64,000 bases of DNA from Skeletonema tropicum (GCA_037178625.1 JAWZXG010000031.1:62001-126000); one strand, 5' to 3'; shown: positions 42,655-55,568, counted from the first letter of the stretch. Program-made: numbers and translations. The notes: a model not told the origin generated them from the sequence alone.

Positions 42655-43168
42655 TCAGTGCAGATGCGGTCTGTATTGGCCATCCTCAGCTATTGTTAGC
42701 CGACGACAAGAAGGATATATCGTAGGTAACACCCCCCCCCCCGCCCGCCGTTCATTTGTGCGTTGGACGAATGCGCTACTTATGCGCTGCGTTTTGCTTT
42801 TTGCTGGAGCGAGGGCATTTGGCTTGAGCTTGGCTGCCGCTGCGACCTTCGCAAAAGATGCATGGAAATTATCTTCAAAGAAAGCATTATTTGAGCTGTT
42901 AATATTCCGATCAAATTCCTCTGCCTGCCTCTGCTCCGTCAGCTGCTCATATATGAATACAGAGGGATCGCTAGGTAATTCCACATATCGCTGTCTCATT
43001 ATTTCATCTGTGTCAGAGCGATAAGATGACTTCAACTTCAAATTTTGTTCAAAATCGTCAACTACAACAGAACGACGTTCCAAAGAGCGTCATGGCTTCT
43101 GATCCTTCTCGATACTCAGGTCAGACATCACAACGCATGGTCGGCTTGTACTTGCCGAAGCGAATCAA
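42655..43168 (-). pseudogene. AAA C-terminal relic in spacer upstream of array gene 1
   Basis: Minus-strand sequence from about 43168 aligns with the end of AAA exon 2. Remnants of KYKPT, the PEYREGSEA codons and ERRSVVVDDF are present, with an internal deletion and frameshifts. From 43083 a frame reads ERRSVVVDDFEQNLKLKSSY and DEIMRQRY, then runs into unrelated sequence to a C-tract. No ATG precedes the conserved part, so it is not a gene as it stands. Confidence 0.65.
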
Positions 43169-43713
43169 CTATGTTAACGCTCTGCCATCACCTGTCGAAG
43201 TAAAAGATCTCAAGGAGTTGTGGAGTGGAAGTAATTGATGGAAAGGAGGGAAAGTATTTGCTGTTCATTACATGCATAGTAGCTGTCTTTTGTAGAGAAT
43301 AATAAGTATATATGTGTAGCATCACCACGAGGAAGAACTTGAATCGCGACTCTCTCTCTCTCTCTCTAGATGCAAGACAGGATCATCAAAGATGGTGATA
43401 CCGCGTTTGGTCATAAGGGGGGCGCAAAACCGCAAACTACAAGCAGGTTGCTCGGACAGCGCTGCATGTTCTTACATAGTTAGCCGCCACCAAAATCGTA
43501 CGTACGATAAAATTTTGCTCGGAACGCACCTACTTTCACTTAACTCTAACTCTAAAAGAATAATTTTTACTCTTTTATGATAATTACCCTGCCTTTAAGC
43601 ATTTGAGTTCTTAAGCGCCACTCAAACACCGTCCCTACAAGAGTTACCAAGTTCCCCACTAAGAAGCTTATCCTATTTGCAGAAGTTTCTGAACAAAGTC
43701 CTCTGCTCCGTCG

Positions 43714-46510
43714 TCAGCTGTTACCTTGCCATCCCTCATATCGCTGTCTCATTATTTCATCTGTGTCAGAGCGATAAGATGACTTCAAATTTCGTACAAA
43801 ATCGTCAACTAAAACAGAACGACGTTCTAAAGAGCCGTCTGGGACGTCATAAGGACTGATACGAATTGCACCGCATTGCACACATTTGGCTTCCGATCCT
43901 TCTCGATAATCAGGACAGACATCGCAACACTTGGTCGGCCTGTACTTCCCGTCTACTTTGATGTACGTGTTACATTTCGTAGACCCAAGACACGTCTTCC
44001 TGACAAGAGATCTAATATCTCTTGCACTTGCTCCTTCAGTCCTTTGGGCTAGACGATGGAAGTCGGTGTCCTCAAGAGTATTGTTGCGCTTGCTCATTTC
44101 AAGCTTCAGAATGCTCTTTCGAGTGTCTAAATCCGGCAACGGCACATATATCTTTGTTTCGAATCGATCTTGGACAGCACGATCCAAATCCCAGGGGTTG
44201 TTCGTCGCTGCCAAGACAGCAACATTATTGATATCATCTCCGATTCGATTGATCTCAGTCAAGATCGAGGTGAGAACTTTCTTGCCATGCTCATCTGGAT
44301 TGTTATCCCTGTTCGAGCAAATACAATCCAGCTCGTCAATAAAGATGATTGAGTAATCCTGTTTGTGTGCCTCCTCGAAAAGAAGTGTCACTTTCTTCTC
44401 GGATTGCCCTGTCCATTTGGATCCGATATCAGATGCTTTGACCGAGAATAAGGTGCACTCAGCACGATTGGCCACAGCTTTGACGATGTGAGTTTTACCT
44501 GATTACGAGCAATTAATCAGTAATGAGCGTGCGAGAAAATGTAAGTAGAGATTAATGAAATGGTAATCTGAATGTTCACTCACCTGTTCCAGGAGGACCA
44601 TATAGGAGAGCCAAGCCTGGCTGCTCAGAGTACTTCTTTGGAAGAACAATTGCATCCAACAGAGCTCTTTTCACACTATCCATTCCTCCCACCGCAGCCA
44701 TCGTCACGGTGTCCCTTTTTATGGTAGACTTTATCTCAGACCGCAATGCTTCAACTTCTTCGTTATCTTTTTCCTGACCTCGTGTTAGTTCTTCGTTCAC
44801 GGAAAGGCTGTTCACTGTCACTCCTTCTTTCTCCCTCGCTTTTGCAGCTGCCAATTTGGCTTTCATTTTCTTCAACTCATCATTCAAAGCAGCTTCCTTA
44901 TTCTTAGCGAATTCGAGTTTCTCCGTTAACTTCTGCACATCAGACTTTCCCTGACCTGAATTGCGTGCTTTTCTTTCTGGATTGCGGCGGTTGCTACCGA
45001 GCATGGATGATACCTTCAAATTTTCTAGCTCGGACTTCAGGTTGTCTAGTTGGACGTCCTTGGTCTTGATCTCTGCCACCAGTTCTTCCTTTTCCTGCTC
45101 ATGACGACCAACAACTGCAGCATGCTCAGTTTTCATCCGCTCACGCTCCTTATTCCAGACCTCCAGGTCCTGCAATCTTTGCTCTTCAAGTGTTCTCCTC
45201 TCTCTTGTCACTCGGTCTAGCTGCGCCTGCAGATTAGCAGCAATCACTTCCCGCTCAGTCAAATCTGATCGAAATTCATTCTCGGTTGTATCGTTTTGCT
45301 CTATAGCCCCCTCCAGTTCCGCATTCCTTTCTTCAATCCGCTGAAAAGCTTCCTCCTCTGTCACAGATACCTCCTGATCTGTTCCTTGAGCACCAACATG
45401 GCTGTCTTCTGACAGATTGATATCTTCTGAATTCTCTTCAGCGAGCGACTTTTCCTCACCATCAACTGAAGTCTCTTGCTTATCCGATTCATCATGATTG
45501 TCCATCTCGGGTGAAAACGTATCTTGTTGGTTGGATCCGACCCAGTCATCATCACATTGTGCTTGTCCCACCTCGATCGCGTCGAACACATCTTGTTGTG
45601 ATCTTGCTTGTTGTTCAACAATACCAGATGCCATCAAGTTGGCCACATCGACGTTGTCTGCATCCACCTCGCTTCCGTCAACACCGTTGCCGTTAGTGCT
45701 TCTTCCTGTCGGTTTCGTAGAACTTATATTTGCCTCATCGCCCTGATATTGTTCTGGTAACACATCACGTTCAACACCATGCGTCGATAATGCATCGTCT
45801 GCATTCCCCTCACAAGATATTTCTACTTGATTCCTGTCGTCATCAAACTGTGCTTGATCTGTTGTGCCGGCTTCTTCTTTCTCCCGATCCTCTTCCTCAT
45901 CCTCTAGTTCGTTGTCCTTTAACTCAGGGAAAGCCGCGTCTTCGTTATATTTCGGCTTCCTTCCTAATTTCGACAACCGGTCCGAGCGCCTAGTGGGCTC
46001 CGTTGCAACCTTTGCCTTCCGTTTCCGAGCAACAATCGGGGGTTGTTTCTTTGTCCCCTTAGTTATTCCCTTGGTCCCCTCCTCTTCGTTATCACTAATT
46101 TCTGCCACTGTTGTAGACACTCTATTTTTTTTATTGTCCCCTTCCTGAATAACTTGACATAGTAAATTTGCCGAATATGCCCCATGCCTCCAGCACACTC
46201 CTCTCCTTTTAAATTGGTTTGTACATCCATCAACTCTGCATCGTTTGACCTTTGCCCCATGCCTAACGCACACTCCTCCACTGACTGCTATGTTTGTGCA
46301 TCCTTCAACGCTGCATCGTTTGTGCGTTGCTCCATGCCTAATGCACACTCCTCCTGTTTGAGCATTGTTCGTGCATCCATCAGCCGAGCATTCGTATCTG
46401 TATCGTTTTTTCTTTGGTGGACCACTTTCTTTATTAGCTGCTGCATCAACTTCTTTCCTCTTCACGGCCGCCACCGGATTGTTTTTGACAGGTTTCGGCA
46501 TGATGTTCAA
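43714..46510 (-). CDS. Array gene 2: zinc-finger, coiled-coil, Vps4-like AAA ATPase
   Basis: Exon 1 is 46510-44584 and exon 2 is 44498-43714, 903 residues; the 85-nt intron (GTGAGT...CAG) lies between GPPGTG and KT of Walker A. Order: NLS-like PPKKKRYR (31-38), three zinc fingers (41-111), basic then acidic linker, coiled coil (about 390-590), VGGMDSVKRALLDAIVLP (about 607), Walker A (637-645), Walker B IIFIDELD (693-700), sensor ATNNPW, arginine finger region QDRFETKIYVPLP, ASARDI. Then comes a Cys cluster inserted in the helical lid (Cys 833, 834, 837, 848, 851), and a Vps4-like C-terminal helix VDDFVRNL...DEIMRQRYEGW. The core is closest to the Vps4/katanin/spastin (meiotic) clade, which remodels polymers or ESCRT-III. 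The fingers and NLS suggest a nuclear, DNA- or RNA-associated role, which is inference. Exon 2 variant: DTRK/NNTLEDTDFHRL/KYRPT. Confidence 0.88.
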
Positions 46511-46575
46511 ATATTATTTTTGCTCCTCTGCCAAACTACCCGCCACTGCTCCCAAGCTTTCAATGATGATCTTTC

Positions 46576-47089
46576 TCAGTGCAGATGCGGTCTGTATTGG
46601 CCATCCTCAGCTATTGTTAGCCGACGACAAGAAGGATATATCGTAGGTAACACCCCCCCCCCCGCCCGCCGTTCATTTGTGCGTTGGACGAATGCGCTAC
46701 TTATGCGCTGCGTTTTGCTTTTTGCTGGAGCGAGGGCATTTGGCTTGAGCTTGGCTGCCGCTGCGACCTTCGCAAAAGATGCATGGAAATTATCTTCAAA
46801 GAAAGCATTATTTGAGCTGTTAATATTCCGATCAAATTCCTCTGCCTGCCTCTGCTCCGTCAGCTGCTCATATATGAATACAGAGGGATCGCTAGGTAAT
46901 TCCACATATCGCTGTCTCATTATTTCATCTGTGTCAGAGCGATAAGATGACTTCAACTTCAAATTTTGTTCAAAATCGTCAACTACAACAGAACGACGTT
47001 CCAAAGAGCGTCATGGCTTCTGATCCTTCTCGATACTCAGGTCAGACATCACAACGCATGGTCGGCTTGTACTTGCCGAAGCGAATCAA
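46576..47089 (-). pseudogene. AAA C-terminal relic in spacer upstream of array gene 2
   Basis: Same relic as at 42655-43168. It belongs to the second spacer subtype, which has 12 extra bases (GAAGCTCCTTGA) near 47142 and a shorter CT tract at 47287. Confidence 0.65.
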
Positions 47090-47643
47090 CTATGTTAAAG
47101 CTCTGCCGTCACCTGTCGAAGTAAAAGATCTCGAGGAGTTGAAGCTCCTTGAAGGTTTTGTGGAGTGGAAGTAATTGATGGAAAGTAGGGAAAGTATTTG
47201 CTGTTCATTACATGCATAGTAGCTGTCTTTTGTAGAGAATAATAAGCATGTGTAGCATAACTATGCGGAAGAACTTGAATCGCGACTCTCTCTCTCTCTA
47301 GATGCAAGACGGGATCATCAAAGATGGTGATACCGCGTTTGGTCATAGGGTGGGGCGAAAAACCGCAAACTACAAGCAGGTTGCTCGGACAGCGCTGCAT
47401 GTTCTTACATAGTTAGTTAGCCGCTACAAACGTACGATAAAATTTTGCTCGGAACGCACCTACTTTCACTTAACTCTAACTCTAAAAGAATAATTTTTAC
47501 TCTTTTATGATAATTACCCTGCCTTTAAGCATTTGAGTTCTTAAGCGCCACTCAAACACCGTCCCTACAAGAGTTACCAAGTTCCCCACTAAGAAGCTTA
47601 TCCTATTTGCAGAAGTTTCTGAACAAAGTCCTCTGCTCCGTCG

Positions 47644-50440
47644 TCAGCTGTTACCTTGCCATCCCTCATATCGCTGTCTCATTATTTCATCTGTGTCAGA
47701 GCGATAAGATGACTTCAAATTTCGTACAAAATCGTCAACTACAACAGAACGACGTTCTAAAGAGCCGTCTGGGACGTCATAAGGACTGATACGAATTGCA
47801 CCGCATTGCACACATTTGGCTTCCGATCCTTCTCGATACTCAGGACAGACATCGCAACACTTGGTCGGCTTGTACTTCCCATCTACTTTGATGTACGTGT
47901 TACATTTCGTAGACCCAAGACACGTCTTCCTGACCAGAGATCTAATATCTCTTGCACTTGCTCCTTCAGTCCTTTGGGCTAGACGCTGGAAGTCGGAGTC
48001 CTCAAGAGAATTGTTGCGCTTGCTCATTTCAAGCTTCAAAATACTCTTTCGAGTCTCTAAATCCGGCAACGGCACATATATCTTTGTTTCGAATCGATCT
48101 TGGACAGCACGATCCAAATCCCAGGGGTTGTTCGTCGCAGCCAAGACAGCAACATTATTGATATCATCTCCGATTCGATTGATCTCAGTCAAGATTGAGG
48201 TGAGAACTTTCTTGCCGTGCTCATCTGGATTGTTATCCCGGTTCGAGCAAATACAATCCAGCTCGTCAATAAAGATGATTGAGTAATCCTGTTTGTGTGC
48301 CTCCTCGAAAAGAAGTGTCACTTTCTTCTCGGATTGCCCTGTCCACTTGGATCCGATATCTGATGCTTTGACCGAGAATAAGGTGCACTCAGCACGATTG
48401 GCCACAGCTTTGACGATGTGAGTTTTACCTGATTACGAGCAATTAATCAGTAATGAGCGTGCGAGAAAATGTAAGTAGAGATTAATGAAATGGTAATCTG
48501 AATGTTCACTCACCTGTTCCAGGAGGACCATATAGGAGAGCCAAGCCTGGCTGCTCAGAGTACTTCTTTGGAAGAACAATTGCATCCAACAGAGCTCTTT
48601 TCACACTATCCATTCCTCCCACCGCAGCCATCGTCACGGTGTCCCTTTTTATGGTAGACTTTATCTCAGACCGCAATGCTTCAACTTCTTCGTTATCTTT
48701 TTCCTGACCTCGTGTTAGTTCTTCGTTCACGGAAAGGCTGTTCACTGTCACTCCTTCTTTCTCCCTCGCTTTTGCAGCTGCCAATTTGGCTTTCATTTTC
48801 TTCAACTCATCATTCAAAGCAGCTTCCTTATTCTTAGCGAATTCGAGTTTCTCCGTTAACTTCTGCACATCAGACTTTCCCTGACCTGAATTGCGTGCTT
48901 TTCTTTCTGGATTGCGGCGGTTGCTACCGAGCATGGATGATACCTTCAAATTTTCTAGCTCGGACTTCAGGTTGTCTAGTTGGACGTCCTTGGTCTTGAT
49001 CTCTGCCACCAGTTCTTCCTTTTCCTGCTCATGACGACCAACAACTGCAGCATGCTCAGTTTTCATCCGCTCACGCTCCTTATTCCAGACCTCCAGGTCC
49101 TGCAATCTTTGCTCTTCAAGTGTTCTCCTCTCTCTTGTCACTCGGTCTAGCTGCGCCTGCAGATTAGCAGCAATCACTTCCCGCTCAGTCAAATCTGATC
49201 GAAATTCATTCTCGGTTGTATCGTTTTGCTCTATAGCCCCCTCCAGTTCCGCATTCCTTTCTTCAATCCGCTGAAAAGCTTCCTCCTCTGTCACAGATAC
49301 CTCCTGATCTGTTCCTTGAGCACCAACATGGCTGTCTTCTGACAGATTGATATCTTCTGAATTCTCTTCAGCGAGCGACTTTTCCTCACCATCAACTGAA
49401 GTCTCTTGCTTATCCGATTCATCATGATTGTCCATCTCGGGTGAAAACGTATCTTGTTGGTTGGATCCGACCCAGTCATCATCACATTGTGCTTGTCCCA
49501 CCTCGATCGCGTCGAACACATCTTGTTGTGATCTTGCTTGTTGTTCAACAATACCAGATGCCATCAAGTTGGCCACATCGACGTTGTCTGCATCCACCTC
49601 GCTTCCGTCAACACCGTTGCCGTTAGTGCTTCTTCCTGTCGGTTTCGTAGAACTTATATTTGCCTCATCGCCCTGATATTGTTCTGGTAACACATCACGT
49701 TCAACACCATGCGTCGATAATGCATCGTCTGCATTCCCCTCACAAGATATTTCTACTTGATTCCTGTCGTCATCAAACTGTGCTTGATCTGTTGTGCCGG
49801 CTTCTTCTTTCTCCCGATCCTCTTCCTCATCCTCTAGTTCGTTGTCCTTTAACTCAGGGAAAGCCGCGTCTTCGTTATATTTCGGCTTCCTTCCTAATTT
49901 CGACAACCGGTCCGAGCGCCTAGTGGGCTCCGTTGCAACCTTTGCCTTCCGTTTCCGAGCAACAATCGGGGGTTGTTTCTTTGTCCCCTTAGTTATTCCC
50001 TTGGTCCCCTCCTCTTCGTTATCACTAATTTCTGCCACTGTTGTAGACACTCTATTTTTTTTATTGTCCCCTTCCTGAATAACTTGACATAGTAAATTTG
50101 CCGAATATGCCCCATGCCTCCAGCACACTCCTCTCCTTTTAAATTGGTTTGTACATCCATCAACTCTGCATCGTTTGACCTTTGCCCCATGCCTAACGCA
50201 CACTCCTCCACTGACTGCTATGTTTGTGCATCCTTCAACGCTGCATCGTTTGTGCGTTGCTCCATGCCTAATGCACACTCCTCCTGTTTGAGCATTGTTC
50301 GTGCATCCATCAGCCGAGCATTCGTATCTGTATCGTTTTTTCTTTGGTGGACCACTTTCTTTATTAGCTGCTGCATCAACTTCTTTCCTCTTCACGGCCG
50401 CCACCGGATTGTTTTTGACAGGTTTCGGCATGATGTTCAA
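47644..50440 (-). CDS. Array gene 3: zinc-finger, coiled-coil, Vps4-like AAA ATPase
   Basis: Exon 1 is 50440-48514 and exon 2 is 48428-47644, 903 residues, with three fingers. Exon 1 is indistinguishable by eye from that of array gene 2 across the protein. Exon 2 is the second variant: LETRK, NNSLEDSDFQRL, DGKYKPTKCC, CPEYREG, RRSVVVDD, as in array gene 5 but not in its immediate neighbours. All AAA residues needed for ATP binding and hydrolysis (GPPGTGKT, FIDELD, TNN, R of QDRFE) are present, so the copy should be active. Confidence 0.88.
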
Positions 50441-50504
50441 ATATTATTTTTGCTCCTCTGCCAAACTACCCGCCACTGCTCCCAAGCTTTCAATGATGAT
50501 CTTT

Positions 50505-51018
50505 CTCAGTGCAGATGCGGTCTGTATTGGCCATCCTCAGCTATTGTTAGCCGACGACAAGAAGGATATATCGTAGGTAACACCCCCCCCCCGCCCGCCG
50601 TTCATTTGTGCGTTGGACGAATGCGCTACTTATGCGCTGCGTTTTGCTTTTTGCTGGAGCGAGGGCATTTGGCTTGAGCTTGGCTGCCGCTGCGACCTTC
50701 GCAAAAGATGCATGGAAATTATCTTCAAAGAAAGCATTATTTGAGCTGTTAATATTCCGATCAAATTCCTCTGCCTGCCTCTGCTCCGTCAGCTGCTCAT
50801 ATATGAATACAGAGGGATCGCTAGGTAATTCCACATATCGCTGTCTCATTATTTCATCTGTGTCAGAGCGATAAGATGACTTCAACTTCAAATTTTGTTC
50901 AAAATCGTCAACTACAACAGAACGACGTTCCAAAGAGCGTCATGGCTTCTGATCCTTCTCGATACTCAGGTCAGACATCACAACGCATGGTCGGCTTGTA
51001 CTTGCCGAAGCGAATCAA
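50505..51018 (-). pseudogene. AAA C-terminal relic in spacer upstream of array gene 3
   Basis: Same relic. One fewer C in the C-tract near 50583 changes the downstream frame, so the ORF ends differently (GGGCYLRYI). Spacer subtype 2, as upstream of gene 2. Confidence 0.65.
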
Positions 51019-51572
51019 CTATGTTAAAGCTCTGCCGTCACCTGTCGAAGTAAAAGATCTCGAGGAGTTGAAGCTCCTTGAAGGTTTTGTGGAGTGGAAG
51101 TAATTGATGGAAAGTAGGGAAAGTATTTGCTGTTCATTACATGCATAGTAGCTGTCTTTTGTAGAGAATAATAAGCATGTGTAGCATAACTATGCGGAAG
51201 AACTTGAATCGCGACTCTCTCTCTCTCTAGATGCAAGACGGGATCATCAAAGATGGTGATACCGCGTTTGGTCATAGGGTGGGGCGAAAAACCGCAAACT
51301 ACAAGCAGGTTGCTCGGACAGCGCTGCATGTTCTTACATAGTTAGTTAGCCGCTACAAACGTACGATAAAATTTTGCTCGGAACGCACCTACTTTCACTT
51401 AACTCTAACTCTAAAAGAATAATTTTTACTCTTTTATGATAATTACCCTGCCTTTAAGCATTTGAGTTCTTAAGCGCCACTCAAACACCGTCCCTACAAG
51501 AGTTACCAAGTTCCCCACTAAGAAGCTTATCCTATTTGCAGAAGTTTCTGAACAAAGTCCTCTGCTCCGTCG

Positions 51573-54444
51573 TCAGCTGTTACCTTGCCATCCCTCATAT
51601 CGCTGTCTCATTATTTCATCTGTGTCAGAGCGATAAGATGACTTCAAATTTCGTACAAAATCGTCAACTAAAACAGAACGACGTTCTAAAGAGCCGTCTG
51701 GGACGTCATAAGGACTGATACGAATTGCACCGCATTGCACACATTTGGCTTCCGATCCTTCTCGATAATCAGGACAGACATCGCAACACTTGGTCGGCCT
51801 GTACTTCCCGTCTACTTTGATGTACGTGTTACATTTCGTAGACCCAAGACACGTCTTCCTGACAAGAGATCTAATATCTCTTGCACTTGCTCCTTCAGTC
51901 CTTTGGGCTAGACGATGGAAGTCGGTGTCCTCAAGAGAATTGTTGCGCTTGCTCATTTCAAGCTTCAGAATGCTCTTTCGAGTGTCTAAATCCGGCAACG
52001 GCACATATATCTTTGTTTCGAATCGATCTTGGACAGCACGATCCAAATCCCAGGGGTTGTTCGTCGCTGCCAAGACAGCAACATTATTGATATCATCTCC
52101 GATTCGATTGATCTCAGTCAAGATCGAGGTGAGAACTTTCTTGCCATGCTCATCTGGATTGTTATCCCTGTTCGAGCAAATACAATCCAGCTCGTCAATA
52201 AAGATGATTGAGTAATCCTGTTTGTGTGCCTCCTCGAAAAGAAGTGTCACTTTCTTCTCGGATTGCCCTGTCCATTTGGATCCGATATCAGATGCTTTGA
52301 CCGAGAATAAGGTGCACTCAGCACGATTGGCCACAGCTTTGACGATGTGAGTTTTACCTGATTACGAGCAATTAATCAGTAATGAGCGTGCGAGAAAATG
52401 TAAGTAGAGATTAATGAAATGGTAATCTGAATGTTCACTCACCTGTTCCAGGAGGACCATATAGGAGAGCCAAGCCTGGCTGCTCAGAGTACTTCTTTGG
52501 AAGAACAATTGCATCCAACAGAGCTCTTTTCACACTATCCATTCCTCCCACCGCAGCCATCGTCACGGTGTCCCTTTTTATGGTAGACTTTATCTCAGAC
52601 CGCAATGCTTCAACTTCTTCGTTATCTTTTTCCTGACCTCGTGTTAGTTCTTCGTTCACGGAAAGGCTGTTCACTGTCACTCCTTCTTTCTCCCTCGCTT
52701 TTGCAGCTGCCAATTTGGCTTTCATTTTCTTCAACTCATCATTCAAAGCAGCTTCCTTATTCTTAGCGAATTCGAGTTTCTCCGTTAACTTCTGCACATC
52801 AGACTTTCCCTGACCTGAATTGCGTGCTTTTCTTTCTGGATTGCGGCGGTTGCTACCGAGCATGGATGATACCTTCAAATTTTCTAGCTCGGACTTCAGG
52901 TTGTCTAGTTGGACGTCCTTGGTCTTGATCTCTGCCACCAGTTCTTCCTTTTCCTGCTCATGACGACCAACAACTGCAGCATGCTCAGTTTTCATCCGCT
53001 CACGCTCCTTATTCCAGACCTCCAGGTCCTGCAATCTTTGCTCTTCAAGTGTTCTCCTCTCTCTTGTCACTCGGTCTAGCTGCGCCTGCAGATTAGCAGC
53101 AATCACTTCCCGCTCAGTCAAATCTGATCGAAATTCATTCTCGGTTGTATCGTTTTGCTCTATAGCCCCCTCCAGTTCCGCATTCCTTTCTTCAATCCGC
53201 TGAAAAGCTTCCTCCTCTGTCACAGATACCTCCTGATCTGTTCCTTGAGCACCAACATGGCTGTCTTCTGACAGATTGATATCTTCTGAATTCTCTTCAG
53301 CGAGCGACTTTTCCTCACCATCAACTGAAGTCTCTTGCTTATCCGATTCATCATGATTGTCCATCTCGGGTGAAAACGTATCTTGTTGGTTGGATCCGAC
53401 CCAGTCATCATCACATTGTGCTTGTCCCACCTCGATCGCGTCGAACACATCTTGTTGTGATCTTGCTTGTTGTTCAACAATACCAGATGCCATCAAGTTG
53501 GCCACATCGACGTTGTCTGCATCCACCTCGCTTCCGTCAACACCGTTGCCGTTAGTGCTTCTTCCTGTCGGTTTCGTAGAACTTATATTTGCCTCATCGC
53601 CCTGATATTGTTCTGGTAACACATCACGTTCAACACCATGCGTCGATAATGCATCGTCTGCATTCCCCTCACAAGATATTTCTACTTGATTCCTGTCGTC
53701 ATCAAACTGTGCTTGATCTGTTGTGCCGGCTTCTTCTTTCTCCCGATCCTCTTCCTCATCCTCTAGTTCGTTGTCCTTTAACTCAGGGAAAGCCGCGTCT
53801 TCGTTATATTTCGGCTTCCTTCCTAATTTCGACAACCGGTCCGAGCGCCTAGTGGGCTCCGTTGCAACCTTTGCCTTCCGTTTCCGAGCAACAATCGGGG
53901 GTTGTTTCTTTGTCCCCTTAGTTATTCCCTTGGTCCCCTCCTCTTCGTTATCACTAATTTCTGCCACTGTTGTAGACACTCTATTTTTTTTATTGTCCCC
54001 TTCCTGAATAACTTGACATAGTAAATTTGCCGAATATGCCCCATGCCTCCAGCACACTCCTCTCCTTTTAAATTGGTTTGTACATCCATCAACTCTGCAT
54101 CGTTTGACCTTTGCCCCATGCCTAACGCACACTCCTCCACTGACTGCTATGTTTGTGCATCCTTCAACGCTGCATCGTTTGTGCGTTGCTCCATGCCTAA
54201 TGCACACTCCTCCTGTTCGAGCTTGGTTTGTGCATCCTTCAACGCTGCATCGTTTGTGCGTTGCTCCATGCCTAATGCACACTCCTCCTGTTTGAGCATT
54301 GTTCGTGCATCCATCAGCCGAGCATTCGTATCTGTATCGTTTTTTCTTTGGTGGACCACTTTCTTTATTAGCTGCTGCATCAACTTCTTTCCTCTTCACG
54401 GCCGCCACCGGATTGTTTTTGACAGGTTTCGGCATGATGTTCAA
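51573..54444 (-). CDS. Array gene 4: zinc-finger, coiled-coil, Vps4-like AAA ATPase (four fingers)
   Basis: Exon 1 is 54444-52443 and exon 2 is 52357-51573, 928 residues. It differs from genes 2 and 3 by one additional 25-residue finger (CSVEGCTNQARTGGVCIRHG), exactly a 75-bp in-frame repeat, giving the same four-finger block as in array gene 1. Exon 2 is an intermediate variant: DTRK as in gene 2, NNSLED as in gene 3, TDFHRL and KYRPT as in gene 2. The ATPase is complete. Confidence 0.88.
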
Positions 54445-54509
54445 ATATTATTTTTGCTCCTCTGCCAAACTACCCGCCACTGCTCCCAAGCTTTCAATGA
54501 TGATCTTTC

Positions 54510-55023
54510 TCAGTGCAGATGCGGTCTGTATTGGCCATCCTCAGCTATTGTTAGCCGACGACAAGAAGGATATATCGTAGGTAACACCCCCCCCCCCGCC
54601 CGCCGTTCATTTGTGCGTTGGACGAATGCGCTACTTATGCGCTGCGTTTTGCTTTTTGCTGGAGCGAGGGCATTTGGCTTGAGCTTGGCTGCCGCTGCGA
54701 CCTTCGCAAAAGATGCATGGAAATTATCTTCAAAGAAAGCATTATTTGAGCTGTTAATATTCCGATCAAATTCCTCTGCCTGCCTCTGCTCCGTCAGCTG
54801 CTCATATATGAATACAGAGGGATCGCTAGGTAATTCCACATATCGCTGTCTCATTATTTCATCTGTGTCAGAGCGATAAGATGACTTCAACTTCAAATTT
54901 TGTTCAAAATCGTCAACTACAACAGAACGACGTTCCAAAGAGCGTCATGGCTTCTGATCCTTCTCGATACTCAGGTCAGACATCACAACGCATGGTCGGC
55001 TTGTACTTGCCGAAGCGAATCAA
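54510..55023 (-). pseudogene. AAA C-terminal relic in spacer upstream of array gene 4
   Basis: Same relic, in spacer subtype 1 (GTTAACGCTCTGCC at about 55028, CTCAAGGAGTTGTGG at 55065), matching the spacer upstream of gene 1. Confidence 0.65.
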
Positions 55024-55568
55024 CTATGTTAACGCTCTGCCATCACCTGTCGAAGTAAAAGATCTCAAGGAGTTGTGGAGTGGAAGTAATTGATGGAAAG
55101 GAGGGAAAGTATTTGCTGTTCATTACATGCATAGTAGCTGTCTTTTGTAGAGAATAATAAGTATATATGTGTAGCATCACCACGAGGAAGAACTTGAATC
55201 GCGACTCTCTCTCTCTCTCTCTAGATGCAAGACAGGATCATCAAAGATGGTGATACCGCGTTTGGTCATAAGGGGGGCGCAAAACCGCAAACTACAAGCA
55301 GGTTGCTCGGACAGCGCTGCATGTTCTTACATAGTTAGCCGCCACCAAAATCGTACGTACGATAAAATTTTGCTCGGAACGCACCTACTTTCACTTAACT
55401 CTAACTCTAAAAGAATAATTTTTACTCTTTTATGATAATTACCCTGCCTTTAAGCATTTGAGTTCTTAAGCGCCACTCAAACACCGTCCCTACAAGAGTT
55501 ACCAAGTTCCCCACTAAGAAGCTTATCCTATTTGCAGAAGTTTCTGAACAAAGTCCTCTGCTCCGTCG

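Noticed and set aside
42655..43083. 142-codon ORF in array spacers as a separate gene
   Set aside because: The conserved part starts without ATG, aligns with broken AAA exon 2 sequence, and its end changes with C-tract length, so it is treated as a relic.
54043..54879. 278-codon plus-strand ORF opposite the zinc-finger exon (also at 42188, 46184, 50114)
   Set aside because: It is the mirror of the finger-coding repeats and spacer relic. Its length follows the sense repeats and it has no domain; the sense strand explains the sequence.
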